In this document: positions 17,395 to 25,101 of the stretch, piece by piece | How the letters are laid out: each line of letters starts with the position of its first letter | Numbering within the stretch: position 1 is the stretch's first letter | DNA from: Streptomyces phaeofaciens | GTDB taxonomy: Bacteria > Actinomycetota > Actinomycetes > Streptomycetales > Streptomycetaceae | Direction of reading: 5' to 3' | Assembly (NCBI RefSeq): GCF_014648915.1 | Contig: NZ_BMSA01000024.1 | Location: 62,001 to 126,000 of the forward strand | DNA length: 64,000 bases | Position numbers and translations under genes: made by a program | Notes under the pieces: generated by a model | Seen by the model: only the letters and a program-made list of their open reading frames with translations | Told to the model about the DNA's origin: nothing | Databases searched by the model: none

Positions 17395-17913
17395 ATGATC
17401 GGAGATCGCCCCGCCGAGGGCACCGTCATCCGCAGCGTCGTGCCCGCCGAGACGGGGGCCGTCATCTCGTTGCACGCGCGCGCCCGCGCGACCTACTACC
17501 CGGACGGGGTCCCGCAGGACGGCACCGACTGGGCCGCCGCGTGGCGCGCCGCCGTCGAGCGGCCCGACGGGCAGGTGCTGTGCGCCGTCCGGCAGGGCCG
17601 GATGGTCGCCCTGGCCTCCTTCCGGGTGCCGGAGGGGACCGCCGCGCACACGGTCAAGCTGTTCCAGTTCCATGTCGACCCCGACCACTGGCGCACCGGC
17701 CTCGGTACGGCCCTGCACACCGCCTGCGCGGAGCAGTGGCAGGCGGACGGGCGCCGCACCGCGGTGCTCGACGTGCACGCGGACAACCTTCGCGCCCAGG
17801 CCTTCTACGCACGTCAGGGCTGGGTCCCGGACCCGGAGCGGCCGCCCGTCGAGGGTGACCACCATCTCTTCCTGCGGTTCTCGGTGCCCGGGGGAATGAA
17901 CCCCTCTGCTTGA
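17395..17913 (+). CDS. GNAT-family N-acetyltransferase
   Basis: A 172-residue acetyltransferase with the acetyl-CoA loop in FHVDPDHWRTGLGTALHTAC and the C-terminal motif VLDVHADNLRAQAFYARQGW. It starts 43 bp after the DUF1349 gene. No Shine-Dalgarno is clear in front of the ATG. The substrate is unknown. Confidence 0.8.
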   Translation: MIGDRPAEGTVIRSVVPAETGAVISLHARARATYYPDGVPQDGTDWAAAWRAAVERPDGQVLCAVRQGRMVALASFRVPEGTAAHTVKLFQFHVDPDHWRTGLGTALHTACAEQWQADGRRTAVLDVHADNLRAQAFYARQGWVPDPERPPVEGDHHLFLRFSVPGGMNPSA

Positions 17914-17991
17914 ACGTTCACTCACCCGGTGGAGGGAAGCCTCCGCGCGGAGGCAGTCTCCGCACCCGTACGAGCTGGAGAGAGCCGAGAC

Positions 17992-18708
17992 ATGCGCGTC
18001 GAGATCTGGAGCGACATCGCCTGCCCGTGGTGCTACGTGGGCAAGGCCCGCTTCGAGAAGGCGCTCGAGGCCTTCCCGCACCGCGACAAGGTCGAGGTGG
18101 TGCACCGGTCCTTCGAGCTGGACCCGGGCCGCGCCAAGGGCGACGTCCAGCCCGTGATCACGATGCTCACCAAGAAGTACGGCATGAGCGAGGCGCAGGC
18201 GCAGGCCGGCGAGGAGAACCTGGGCGCGCAGGCCGCCGCCGAGGGCCTCGACTACCGCACCCGCGACCGCGACCACGGCAACACCTTCGACCTGCACCGG
18301 CTGCTGCACCTCGCCAAGGAGCGGGGCAGGCAGGACGAGCTGATCCAGATCCTGTACCGGGCGAACTTCGCCGAGGAGCGGTCCCTCTTCACCGAGGGCG
18401 ACGAGCGGCTCGTGGAACTGGCCGTCGAGGCCGGCCTGGACGCCGACGCCGTCCGCGCGGTGCTCGCCGACCCCGCCGCGTACGCCGACGAGGTCCGCGC
18501 CGACGAGCGCGAGGCCGCCGAGCTCGGTGCGAACGGCGTGCCCTTCTTCGTCCTCGACCGCGCCTACGGCGTCTCCGGCGCCCAGCCCGCCGAGGTCTTC
18601 GCCCAGGCACTCACCCAGGCCTGGGGCGACCGCTCCCCGCTCACGCTGATCGACGACGGCGGCGCGGAGGCCTGTGGCCCGGACGGGTGTGCCGTGCCTC
18701 AGCGCTGA
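17992..18708 (+). CDS. DsbA-family oxidoreductase, FrnE-like
   Basis: A 238-residue cytosolic thioredoxin-fold protein of the FrnE/2-hydroxychromene-2-carboxylate isomerase branch. The ATG at 17992 follows GGAGAGAG. The active-site motif is CPWCYVG at residues about 11-17 (MRVEIWSDIACPWCYVG), the helical insert contains KKYGMSEAQAQ, and the return to the fold is LGANGVPFFVLDRAYGVSGA, with the cis-proline. A further CxxxxC pair near the C-terminus (CGPDGC) could be redox active or bind a metal. There is no signal peptide, so it does not act as a periplasmic DsbA; related proteins protect against oxidative stress or act in polyketide tailoring. Confidence 0.85.
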   Translation: MRVEIWSDIACPWCYVGKARFEKALEAFPHRDKVEVVHRSFELDPGRAKGDVQPVITMLTKKYGMSEAQAQAGEENLGAQAAAEGLDYRTRDRDHGNTFDLHRLLHLAKERGRQDELIQILYRANFAEERSLFTEGDERLVELAVEAGLDADAVRAVLADPAAYADEVRADEREAAELGANGVPFFVLDRAYGVSGAQPAEVFAQALTQAWGDRSPLTLIDDGGAEACGPDGCAVPQR

Positions 18709-18777
18709 GCGCCACGGAAACCGCAGGCCGGGGCCGATGTATAAGCGTTCCTTAGGGAAACCGCGTAACAATCGGCA

Positions 18778-19866
18778 ATGGACTTCGACTTCTCCCGGCC
18801 CCAGAGTGGACCCATGGAGACCTTCGAGAGCCTCGTCCGAGCCGAGTTCGCCCCGAAGAACACCTATCTCAACACCGCGAGCAACGGGCTGCTGCCGGCC
18901 CGCGCCGTCACGGCCCTGCACGAGGCCGTACGGCTGCGGGCCGAGGGCCGGCCGCTGACCCCGCTGTACGCCGACGTGGAGGCGGCCCGCGCCTCCTTCG
19001 CCCGGCTGGCCGGCGTCCCGGCCGAGCGGGTGGCGGCCGGGGCCTCGGTCGCCGCCCACACCGGGGTGATCGCCGCCTCGCTGCCCCCGGGCGCCGAGGT
19101 CCTCACCGCCGAGGACGACTTCACCTCCGTACTGACCCCGTTCCACCTGCGCGGCGACCTCAAGGTGCGCGCCGTGCCCCTGGAACGGATCCCCGAGTCC
19201 GTCCGCCCGGGCACCGCGCTCGTCGCGGTCAGCGCGGCGCAGTCCGCCGACGGACGGCTCGCCGACCTGCCCGCACTGCGCGAGGCGGCCCGCGAACACG
19301 GCGCCCGTACCTACGTCGACTTCTCCCAGGGCGCCGGCTGGCTGCCGATCGACGCCGGCGCGTACGACTACACGGCCACGGTCTGCTTCAAGTGGCTGCT
19401 CGGCCCGCACGGGGCGGCCTTCCTCGTCGTCCCGGAGGACTTCGGCGGGCTCACACCGGTACTGGCCGGCTGGGTCGCCGGCGAGCGGCCCTGGGACAGC
19501 TGCTACGGCCCCGTGACCGAACTCGCCCACTCCGCCCGGCGGTTCGACCTCACCCACGCCCTCTTCACCTTCGCCGGACTGCGCCCCGCTCTCGAACTCG
19601 TCGAGGAACTCGGCCCGGACGCCATCCGCGCCCACGACCTCGCCCTCGCCGAACGCTTCCGCGCCGGGCTCGCCGGCCTCGGCCACGAACCGGTCCCCGC
19701 CCCCGGCTCCGCCATCGTCTCCGTCCCCGGACTCGGGCACCGCCAGGGCGAGTTGAGCGCGGCGGGCATCGAGGTCTCCGACCGCGCCGGCAACCTGCGC
19801 GCCTCCTTCCACCTCTACAACACGCCCGCCGACGTGGACCGCCTGCTGGACGTGCTCGGGAACTGA
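18778..19866 (+). CDS. Class V aminotransferase / cysteine-desulfurase-like PLP enzyme
   Basis: A 362-residue PLP-dependent enzyme. The fold-type I pattern is present: NTYLNTASNGLLPARAV at the start, AGASVAAHTGV, VDFSQGAGWLPIDAGAYDY with the PLP-binding aspartate region, and VCFKWLLGPHG, in which the lysine forms the Schiff base. It resembles aminotransferases of the isopenicillin-epimerase/selenocysteine-lyase branch. There is no cysteine-rich desulfurase loop. Two in-frame ATG codons (18778 and 18814) are possible starts; the second keeps the conserved region intact and has AGAGTGGA just upstream. The substrate is unknown. Confidence 0.8.
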   Translation: MDFDFSRPQSGPMETFESLVRAEFAPKNTYLNTASNGLLPARAVTALHEAVRLRAEGRPLTPLYADVEAARASFARLAGVPAERVAAGASVAAHTGVIAASLPPGAEVLTAEDDFTSVLTPFHLRGDLKVRAVPLERIPESVRPGTALVAVSAAQSADGRLADLPALREAAREHGARTYVDFSQGAGWLPIDAGAYDYTATVCFKWLLGPHGAAFLVVPEDFGGLTPVLAGWVAGERPWDSCYGPVTELAHSARRFDLTHALFTFAGLRPALELVEELGPDAIRAHDLALAERFRAGLAGLGHEPVPAPGSAIVSVPGLGHRQGELSAAGIEVSDRAGNLRASFHLYNTPADVDRLLDVLGN

Positions 19867-19912
19867 GAACCACTGGCGCCGACGGTCCGGGGCCGCTAGG
19901 AAGGCACCAGGG

Positions 19913-20569
19913 GTGGTGGTGCCGGTGGATTCCACGGACACGGACACGGACACAGTCACGAACACGAACGCGGACCCGAACGCGAACACGAACAGGGCGA
20001 CGGACACGGAGCTGCACCGGCGGCTGGTCTACGGGGACGGGTCCGCCCTGGCCGAGGCGTACACCGCCTACGGCACCCTCGTGCGCCGGGTCGCCCTGCG
20101 CGTCACCCGCAGCCCGGCCGCCGCCGAGGACGTCGCCCAGGAGGTCTTCGCCCACCTGTGGACCAGGCCGTACGCCTTCGACACGGGCCGCGGCACCCTG
20201 CGCACCTGGCTGTCGATGCTCGCGCACCGGCGGGCCGTGGACTGGGTGCGCGGCGAGGCCCGGCACCGCAAGGACGCACGCGCCGACGACACCGCGCTGC
20301 ACACCATCGCGGACGCCGCGCCCGGCCCCGACGAGACGGTCGTCGCGCGCGAACGCTCCCTGCTGCTGCACACCGCGCTCGCCGGACTCCCCGAGCGCCA
20401 GCGGGAGGTGGTGCACCTCGCCTACTTCGCGGGCCGCACCTACCGGCAGGCCGCCGCCGAACTCGGCATCCCCGAGGGCACCGCCAAGACCCGGCTGCGC
20501 ACCGCCCTGCGCACCTTGGCCGAAACTTTGGCCGACCCACCCGACGCACCGGGCGAAACGGGCGCATGA
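19913..20569 (+). CDS. ECF-type sigma factor with a repetitive N-terminal tail
   Basis: An alternative sigma factor of about 218 residues. Region 2 is visible in LVRRVALRVTRSPAAAEDVA followed by QEVFAHLW and TWLSMLAHRRAVDWVRGEA, and region 4 in GLPERQREVVHLAYFAG followed by the helix-turn-helix RQAAAELGIPEGTAKTRLRT. Four GTG codons (19913-19925) compete as the start, with AGGAAGG upstream. Residues about 8-31 alternate Thr/Ala/Pro with Asp/Asn because the DNA is a degenerate hexanucleotide repeat. The anti-sigma fusion gene follows after 25 bp, which makes a sigma/anti-sigma pair. Confidence 0.87.
   Translation: MVVPVDSTDTDTDTVTNTNADPNANTNRATDTELHRRLVYGDGSALAEAYTAYGTLVRRVALRVTRSPAAAEDVAQEVFAHLWTRPYAFDTGRGTLRTWLSMLAHRRAVDWVRGEARHRKDARADDTALHTIADAAPGPDETVVARERSLLLHTALAGLPERQREVVHLAYFAGRTYRQAAAELGIPEGTAKTRLRTALRTLAETLADPPDAPGETGA
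19934..20005 (+). repeat. Degenerate hexanucleotide repeat in the 5' end of the ECF sigma gene
   Basis: About twelve 6-bp units in frame, beginning with three perfect ACGGAC copies, then ACGAAC, GCGGAC, CCGAAC and similar variants. They encode a disordered TD/TN/AN tail of the sigma factor. Confidence 0.75.
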
Positions 20570-20594
20570 TGGCCCCGAGAGGAGGAAGCACACG

Positions 20595-21659
20595 GTGACC
20601 CCCGAACACGACGCCCTGCGGGACCTCCTGGCCGCCTGGGCCTTCGACGCGGTGACCCCCACGGAGGCGGCCGCGGTCTCCCACCACCTCGGCGACTGCC
20701 CGGAGTGCGAGGCGGAGGCGGAACGCCTGCGTGACGTGGTCCGCCTGCTGGACGACCCCTCCGCCGAACCGGCCGAGCCGGAGCCGTCCGACGACGACCC
20801 CCTCACCGCCCTGTTCGCCGGCCCCCGCCCCGGCCGGCGCCGGCCCCGGCCCGCCGCCGCCCCGGTGGCCGCCCACGCCGCGCCCTACGCCGGGGCCGTC
20901 GCCGCGCTCGGCGCGCTGCTGCCCGAGGTGTACGGGCGGTGGGGGTACGACCGGTGGAGCGTGCCGGTCGTGCACGACTGGGACGTCCACGCGACGCTCG
21001 CCCATCTCATCGCGGCCGACGAGCAGCTGGCCCTCGCGCTCGGTGTCGCGGCAAGGGTACCGGCCTCCCCGGCCTCCGCGGCGGCGGAGGGCGCCGCGGG
21101 CGCGGGCTGGGAGGAGGCGTGGAACCGGCGTACGGCCGATGTCATCCTGCACGAGCGCCGCCGGTCGCCGGAGCGGACCCGGGCGTCCTGGGAGGCCCAG
21201 TCGGCCGCGCTGCTCGCCACGCCCGAGGCGCGGGATCCCGAACGGGCCGCGCGGGCCGTGGAGCTGATGGGCCTGCGGCTGCCGGTCACCGACCACTTCG
21301 CCGTCCGCGCCTTCGAGACCTGGATCCACACCGACGACATCGGCCGCGCCCTCGGGATCGCCGTCCCGCCACCGCCCGCCGCCCATCTGGAGCGGCTGGT
21401 CCGGCTGGCCGTCCGGATCCTCGGCACGGCCCTGGGGCCCGCGGCGGCACCCGTCCGCTTCTCCGTCACCGGCGTCGGCGAGTGGCTCCTGGGCTCCGAC
21501 GCCGACCCGGTGCGCGCCGAACTCGCCCTGGACCCGGTCGACTTCTGCCTGCTGGCCGGCGGCCGGTACGCCCCCGGCGAGGTCCCGTGCGTGGGCACGG
21601 GCGACGCCGGGACCGTACGCGAGGTCCTGGAGCGCACCGCGGCGCTGGCGTGGCTGTGA
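20595..21659 (+). CDS. Zinc-finger anti-sigma domain fused to a mycothiol-dependent maleylpyruvate-isomerase-like domain
   Basis: A 354-residue protein from a GTG with GAGAGGAGGAA upstream. Residues about 1-50 form a ZAS anti-sigma domain: the zinc motif HHLGDCPEC (H-x3-C-x2-C) is flanked by predicted helices. A Pro/Ala/Glu-rich linker follows, and residues about 95-354 form a DinB-like maleylpyruvate isomerase domain, with VHDWDVHATLAHLIAADEQL and HFAVRAFETWIHTDDIGR, whose His/Glu/His residues match the family's metal site. Such enzymes use mycothiol. The gene follows the ECF sigma gene by 25 bp, so the N-terminal half should hold that sigma factor. No membrane segment is present, so sensing is cytoplasmic. 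Whether the enzyme domain is active or is a thiol sensor is unknown. Confidence 0.82.
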   Translation: MTPEHDALRDLLAAWAFDAVTPTEAAAVSHHLGDCPECEAEAERLRDVVRLLDDPSAEPAEPEPSDDDPLTALFAGPRPGRRRPRPAAAPVAAHAAPYAGAVAALGALLPEVYGRWGYDRWSVPVVHDWDVHATLAHLIAADEQLALALGVAARVPASPASAAAEGAAGAGWEEAWNRRTADVILHERRRSPERTRASWEAQSAALLATPEARDPERAARAVELMGLRLPVTDHFAVRAFETWIHTDDIGRALGIAVPPPPAAHLERLVRLAVRILGTALGPAAAPVRFSVTGVGEWLLGSDADPVRAELALDPVDFCLLAGGRYAPGEVPCVGTGDAGTVREVLERTAALAWL

Positions 21660-21677
21660 CCACGGCGACGCGGCGGT

Positions 21678-21695
21678 GCGCTCCGGCCGGAGCGC
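21678..21695. terminator. Palindrome between convergent genes, probable bidirectional terminator
   Basis: GCGCTCCGGCCGGAGCGC is a perfect 18-bp palindrome directly before the stop of ectD and 19 bp after the end of the anti-sigma fusion gene. No T run follows. Confidence 0.5.
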
Positions 21696-22589
21696 TCACC
21701 TGACCGGTGTGAAGTCCCGCGCGCCGATGAACTCCGGCCGGCGCACCGGCGCCGCGAACGGCTCCACCGCCGCGTTCTCCACGCTGTTGAACACGATGAA
21801 CACGTTGCTGCGCGGGAACGGCGTGATGTTGTCCCCGGAGCCGTGCATGCAGTTGCAGTCGAACCAGGTCGCCGAGCCGGCCGGGCCGGTGAACAGCCGG
21901 ATGCCGTGCTCGTCGGCAAGCCCGGTCAGCGCGGCATCCGACGGCGTGCCCGCGTCCTGCATCTGGAGCGACTTCTTGTAGTTGTCCTTCGGCGTCGCCC
22001 CGGCGCAGCCGAGGAACGTCCGGTGCGAGCCCGGCATGATCATCAGGCCGCCGTTGGTGTCGAGGTTCTCGGTGAGCGCGATCGACACGGACACCGTCCG
22101 CATCCCCGGCAGCCCGTCCTCCGCGTGCCAGGTCTCGAAGTCGGAGTGCCAGTAGAAGCCGCCGGCCCCGAAGCCCGGCTTGACGTTGATCCGCGACTGG
22201 TGGACGTACACGTCCGAGCCGAGGATCTGCCGGGCCCGCCCGACGACCCGCTCGTCCCGCACCAGGGCGGCGAACACGGGACTCAGCCGGTGCACCTCGA
22301 ACACGGACCGGATCTCCTGGGAGCGCGGCTCCACGATCGACCGCGCGTCGGCCCGGAGCCCCTCGTCGGCGATCATCCGCTCCAGCTCACGCCGGCAGAC
22401 GGCCACCTCGTCGTCGCTGATCAGCTGCTCGACGGTGAGGAAGCCGTCGCGCTCGTAGGCCTGGAGATCGGGTGCAGGGATCGGGCCCGGGGTGCTGGGG
22501 GAGCCCCAGAGCACGGGGTCCTGGCGGGGGACGGTCACCTCGGTGGTGCCGCGGGTGGGATAGAGATCGGTGACGGTGACGGTGGTCAT
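21696..22589 (-). CDS. ectD: Ectoine hydroxylase
   Basis: A 297-residue Fe(II)/2-oxoglutarate dioxygenase that converts ectoine to 5-hydroxyectoine, a compatible solute against osmotic and heat stress. The EctD signature FYWHSDFETWHAEDG is present and contains the HxD of the iron facial triad; the distal histidine is in CMHGSGDNITPFPRSN, and SSxx-type substrate contacts (VHQSRINVKPGFG) are conserved. It is the last gene of ectABCD; the ATG follows GAGGAGG, which overlaps the end of ectC, and the gap to ectC is 4 bp. Length and motifs are those of a functional EctD. Confidence 0.96.
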   Translation of the reverse strand: MTTVTVTDLYPTRGTTEVTVPRQDPVLWGSPSTPGPIPAPDLQAYERDGFLTVEQLISDDEVAVCRRELERMIADEGLRADARSIVEPRSQEIRSVFEVHRLSPVFAALVRDERVVGRARQILGSDVYVHQSRINVKPGFGAGGFYWHSDFETWHAEDGLPGMRTVSVSIALTENLDTNGGLMIMPGSHRTFLGCAGATPKDNYKKSLQMQDAGTPSDAALTGLADEHGIRLFTGPAGSATWFDCNCMHGSGDNITPFPRSNVFIVFNSVENAAVEPFAAPVRRPEFIGARDFTPVR

Positions 22590-22593
22590 GCGG

Positions 22594-22998
22594 TCACACC
22601 TCCTCGGGTTCGGTGAGCAGGGGGTAGACGCCGTTCTCGTCGTGGTCCTCCCGTCCGGTCACCGGCGGGTTGAACACGCACAGACAGCGGAAGTCCTCCA
22701 GGACGCGCAGCGTGTGCCGCTCGTGTCCGTCGAGGAGGTACATGGTCCCGGGAGTGATCGCGAACGTCCTCCCGGTCTCGTGGTCGGTGAGTTCGGCGGC
22801 TCCCTCGACGCAGACCACGGCCTCGATGTGGTTCGCGTACCACATCGACGTCTCGGTGCCCTTGTACAGAATCGTTTCGTGCAGGGAGAACCCCACCCGT
22901 TCCCGGGCGAGCACGATCCGCTTGCTCTCCCAGGTGCCGGACGCGGACCGCACATGGCGGTCGGTGCCCTCGATGTCCTTGAACGAACGGACGATCAC
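22594..22998 (-). CDS. ectC: L-ectoine synthase
   Basis: A 134-residue cupin that cyclises N-gamma-acetyl-diaminobutyrate to ectoine. The start is a GTG with GAGGGGA upstream (MIVRSFKDIEGTDRHV). Typical EctC motifs include TSMWYANHIEAVVCVEG, TYPE-equivalent TFAITPGTMYLLDGHERH and RCLCVFNPPVTGREDHDENG. It lies between ectB and ectD; the 46-bp gap to ectB contains a heptanucleotide tandem repeat. Confidence 0.96.
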   Translation of the reverse strand: MIVRSFKDIEGTDRHVRSASGTWESKRIVLARERVGFSLHETILYKGTETSMWYANHIEAVVCVEGAAELTDHETGRTFAITPGTMYLLDGHERHTLRVLEDFRCLCVFNPPVTGREDHDENGVYPLLTEPEEV

Positions 22999-23011
22999 GG
23001 CGTCCCCTCTC

Positions 23012-23039
23012 GGTCGGAGGTCGGAGGTCGGAGGTCGGA
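23012..23039 (+). repeat. Heptanucleotide tandem repeat in the ectB-ectC spacer
   Basis: Four perfect copies of GGTCGGA in a row, in the 46-bp non-coding gap between the ectB stop and the ectC start, ending about 14 bp upstream of the ectC start codon on the coding strand (as TCCGACC repeats). Confidence 0.9.
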
Positions 23040-23044
23040 GGCGG

Positions 23045-24316
23045 TCAGACGGTCTCGCGGACGGCCCGGGCCAGCACGCTCAGGCCCTCGTCCAGCTCCT
23101 CGGGGGTCACGGTCAGGGCCGGCAGCAGCTTGACGACCTCGCTCTCCGGGCCGGACGTCTCGATCAGCAGCCCGAGGTCGAAGGCGCGGCGGGCGACCCT
23201 CCCGGCCCGCTCCTTGTCGTGGAACTCCAGCCCCCACACCAGCCCGCGGCCCCGGTACTCCTTCACATCGGCGAGGTTCTCCTCGGTGATCGAGATCAGC
23301 CCCTCCTCGATCTGCTCGCCGCGCGCCCGGGTCTGCTTCTCCATGGCCGACCCGTCGGTCCAGTACGTCTCCAGCGCGGCCGTGGCGGTGACGAACGCGG
23401 GGTTGTTGCCGCGGAAGGTGCCGTTGTGCTCACCCGGCTCCCACACGTCCAGCTCCGGCCGGAACAGGCAGAGGGACAGGGGCAGTCCGTAGCCGCTGAT
23501 GGACTTGGACACGGTGACGATGTCGGGGACGATCCCGGCCTCCTCGAAGGAGAAGAACGCCCCGGTGCGGCCGCAGCCCATCTGGATGTCGTCGACGATC
23601 AGCAGCATGTCCTGCCGCTCGCACAGCTCCTTGAGGGCGCGCAGCCACTCGGGCCGGGCCACGTTGATCCCGCCCTCGCCCTGCACGGTCTCCACGATCA
23701 CGGCGGCCGGCTTGTTGAGGCCGGACCCCTGGTCCTCGAGCAGCCGCTCGAACCACAGGAAGTCGGGGACGGTGCCCTCGAAGTAGTTGTCGAACGGCAT
23801 GGGCGTGCCGTGCACCAGCGGAACACCGGCGCCGGCCCGTTTGAAGGCGTTGCCGGTCACGGCGAGCGAGCCGAGGGACATCCCGTGGAAGGCGTTGGTG
23901 AAGGACACGATCGCCTCGCGCCCCTTGACCTTCCGGGCAAGTTTCAGCGCGGCCTCCACCGCGTTGGTCCCGGTCGGCCCCGGGAACATGACCTTGTACG
24001 GCAGATCGCGCGGGCGCAGCACCAGATCCTGGAAGGTCCGCAGGAAGGCCCGTTTGGCCACGGTCGACATGTCGAGTCCGTGGGTGACTCCGTCGCGCAG
24101 CAGATAGTCGATCAACGCCCGTTTCAGTACGGGGTTGTTGTGGCCGTAGTTGAGTGATCCGGCACCGGCGAAGAAGTCGAGGTACCGGTGGCCGTCCTCG
24201 TCGTACATCAGGCTGCCCTGCGCGCGGTCGAAGACGGTGGGCCAGGCGCGGCAGTAGCTGCGTACCTCGGATTCGAGGGTCTCGAAGACGCTGAGGTCGG
24301 GCTGGGTGATGGTCAC
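23045..24316 (-). CDS. ectB: Diaminobutyrate-2-oxoglutarate transaminase
   Basis: A 423-residue class III PLP aminotransferase that makes L-2,4-diaminobutyrate from aspartate semialdehyde. I take the GTG at 24316 (MTITQPDLSVFETLESEVR), 8 bases after GAGGAGC; the open frame further upstream overlaps ectA and is not used. Conserved EctB features include FFAGAGSLNYGHNNP, FPGPTGTNAVEAALKLAR, DDIQMGCGRTG and the Schiff-base lysine in TVSKSISGYGLPL. It is separated from ectA by 11 bp. Confidence 0.96.
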   Translation of the reverse strand: MTITQPDLSVFETLESEVRSYCRAWPTVFDRAQGSLMYDEDGHRYLDFFAGAGSLNYGHNNPVLKRALIDYLLRDGVTHGLDMSTVAKRAFLRTFQDLVLRPRDLPYKVMFPGPTGTNAVEAALKLARKVKGREAIVSFTNAFHGMSLGSLAVTGNAFKRAGAGVPLVHGTPMPFDNYFEGTVPDFLWFERLLEDQGSGLNKPAAVIVETVQGEGGINVARPEWLRALKELCERQDMLLIVDDIQMGCGRTGAFFSFEEAGIVPDIVTVSKSISGYGLPLSLCLFRPELDVWEPGEHNGTFRGNNPAFVTATAALETYWTDGSAMEKQTRARGEQIEEGLISITEENLADVKEYRGRGLVWGLEFHDKERAGRVARRAFDLGLLIETSGPESEVVKLLPALTVTPEELDEGLSVLARAVRETV

Positions 24317-24327
24317 GGGGTCGCTCC

Positions 24328-24843
24328 TCAACTCGAAGGGGTCGTCAACGGGCCTATGCGGTACAGGACTTCGGGGTCGTGCGGGCCGTCCGGGAACAGT
24401 CCCGCACCGAACAGGACCTCCCGGGTGACGGTGGCCCCGTGCCGGACGGCGTAGGAGGTGAACAGCCGCTCGGAGGCGGTGTTGCCGGGGGTGATGGTGG
24501 TCTCGACGGTGGTGAGCGCGCGGTCGGCGGCGAGCCGCGCGGTCAGCCCGTCGAGCAGCGCGGCGGCGAGACCGCGGCCGCGGTGCGCGGCGTCGACGGC
24601 CACCTGCCAGACCAGCAGGGTGTGCGGGGCGTCCGGCCGGACGTACCCGGTGACGAAACCGACCGGTTCGCCGTCCTCCGCGCGCGCCACCGCCGAGGTG
24701 GCGGCGAAGTCGCGGCACCACAGCAGATAGCTGTAGGAGGAGTTCAGATCGAGCGTTCCGGATTCCTTGGCGATACGCCAGATGGCGGGTCCGTCCGCCA
24801 CCGACGGGAGGTCGATACGCAGGTCTGCTTGTGCGGCAGTCAT
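24328..24843 (-). CDS. ectA: L-2,4-diaminobutyrate N-gamma-acetyltransferase
   Basis: A 171-residue GNAT enzyme, the second step of ectoine synthesis. The ATG at 24843 matches the usual N-terminus of actinobacterial EctA (MTAAQADLRIDLPSVADG). Family motifs LDLNSSYSYLLWCRDFAATS, WQVAVDAAHRGRGLAAALLD and TITPGNTASERLF are intact. It is the first gene of ectABCD. No Shine-Dalgarno sequence precedes the start (AGTTCCTTCCGC then ATG), which is unlike the rest of the operon and suggests a leaderless or unusual initiation. The upstream 258 bp are markedly AT-richer than the rest of the window and carry a large inverted repeat. Confidence 0.95.
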   Translation of the reverse strand: MTAAQADLRIDLPSVADGPAIWRIAKESGTLDLNSSYSYLLWCRDFAATSAVARAEDGEPVGFVTGYVRPDAPHTLLVWQVAVDAAHRGRGLAAALLDGLTARLAADRALTTVETTITPGNTASERLFTSYAVRHGATVTREVLFGAGLFPDGPHDPEVLYRIGPLTTPSS

Positions 24844-24926
24844 GCGGAAGGAACTTACCCAGCGAAATTCAATGCCGCATGGAGAGGCGGTGGTGATTCC
24901 GTGATGCAGCCGAGGCAGGGGGAAGT

Positions 24927-24960
24927 TATGTACGGTTTTGCACCGCACATAAGGTACATA
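24927..24960. promoter_or_regulatory. Nested inverted repeats upstream of ectA
   Basis: TATGTACGGT (24927-24936) and ACCGCACATA (24942-24951) are complementary at 9 of 10 positions, and TATGTAC (24927-24933) is also perfectly complementary to GTACATA (24954-24960). They lie 84-117 bp upstream of ectA. This looks like a regulator binding site for the ectoine operon; no ectR-type regulator gene is in the window. Confidence 0.5.
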
Positions 24961-25008
24961 AAGTCGCTTCTGTGGAATGGATCACGTAGCGAGAATCGGC
25001 TGGAAAAT

Positions 25009-25027
25009 CCCCGCGTTTAGCGAGGGG
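25009..25027 (-). terminator. Weak terminator after the DinB gene
   Basis: On the minus strand CCCCTCG-CTAAA-CGCGGGG forms a short stem with one mismatch followed by ATTTT. It is about 75 bp past the DinB stop codon and would shield the ectA promoter from readthrough. Confidence 0.5.
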
Positions 25028-25101
25028 GAAAGCGGGCAGGAGAACTTGGGAAAGCTGGCCTGTGAAATAAGCGGAAAGTAATTACCGAAATACTCGTGAA
25101 T

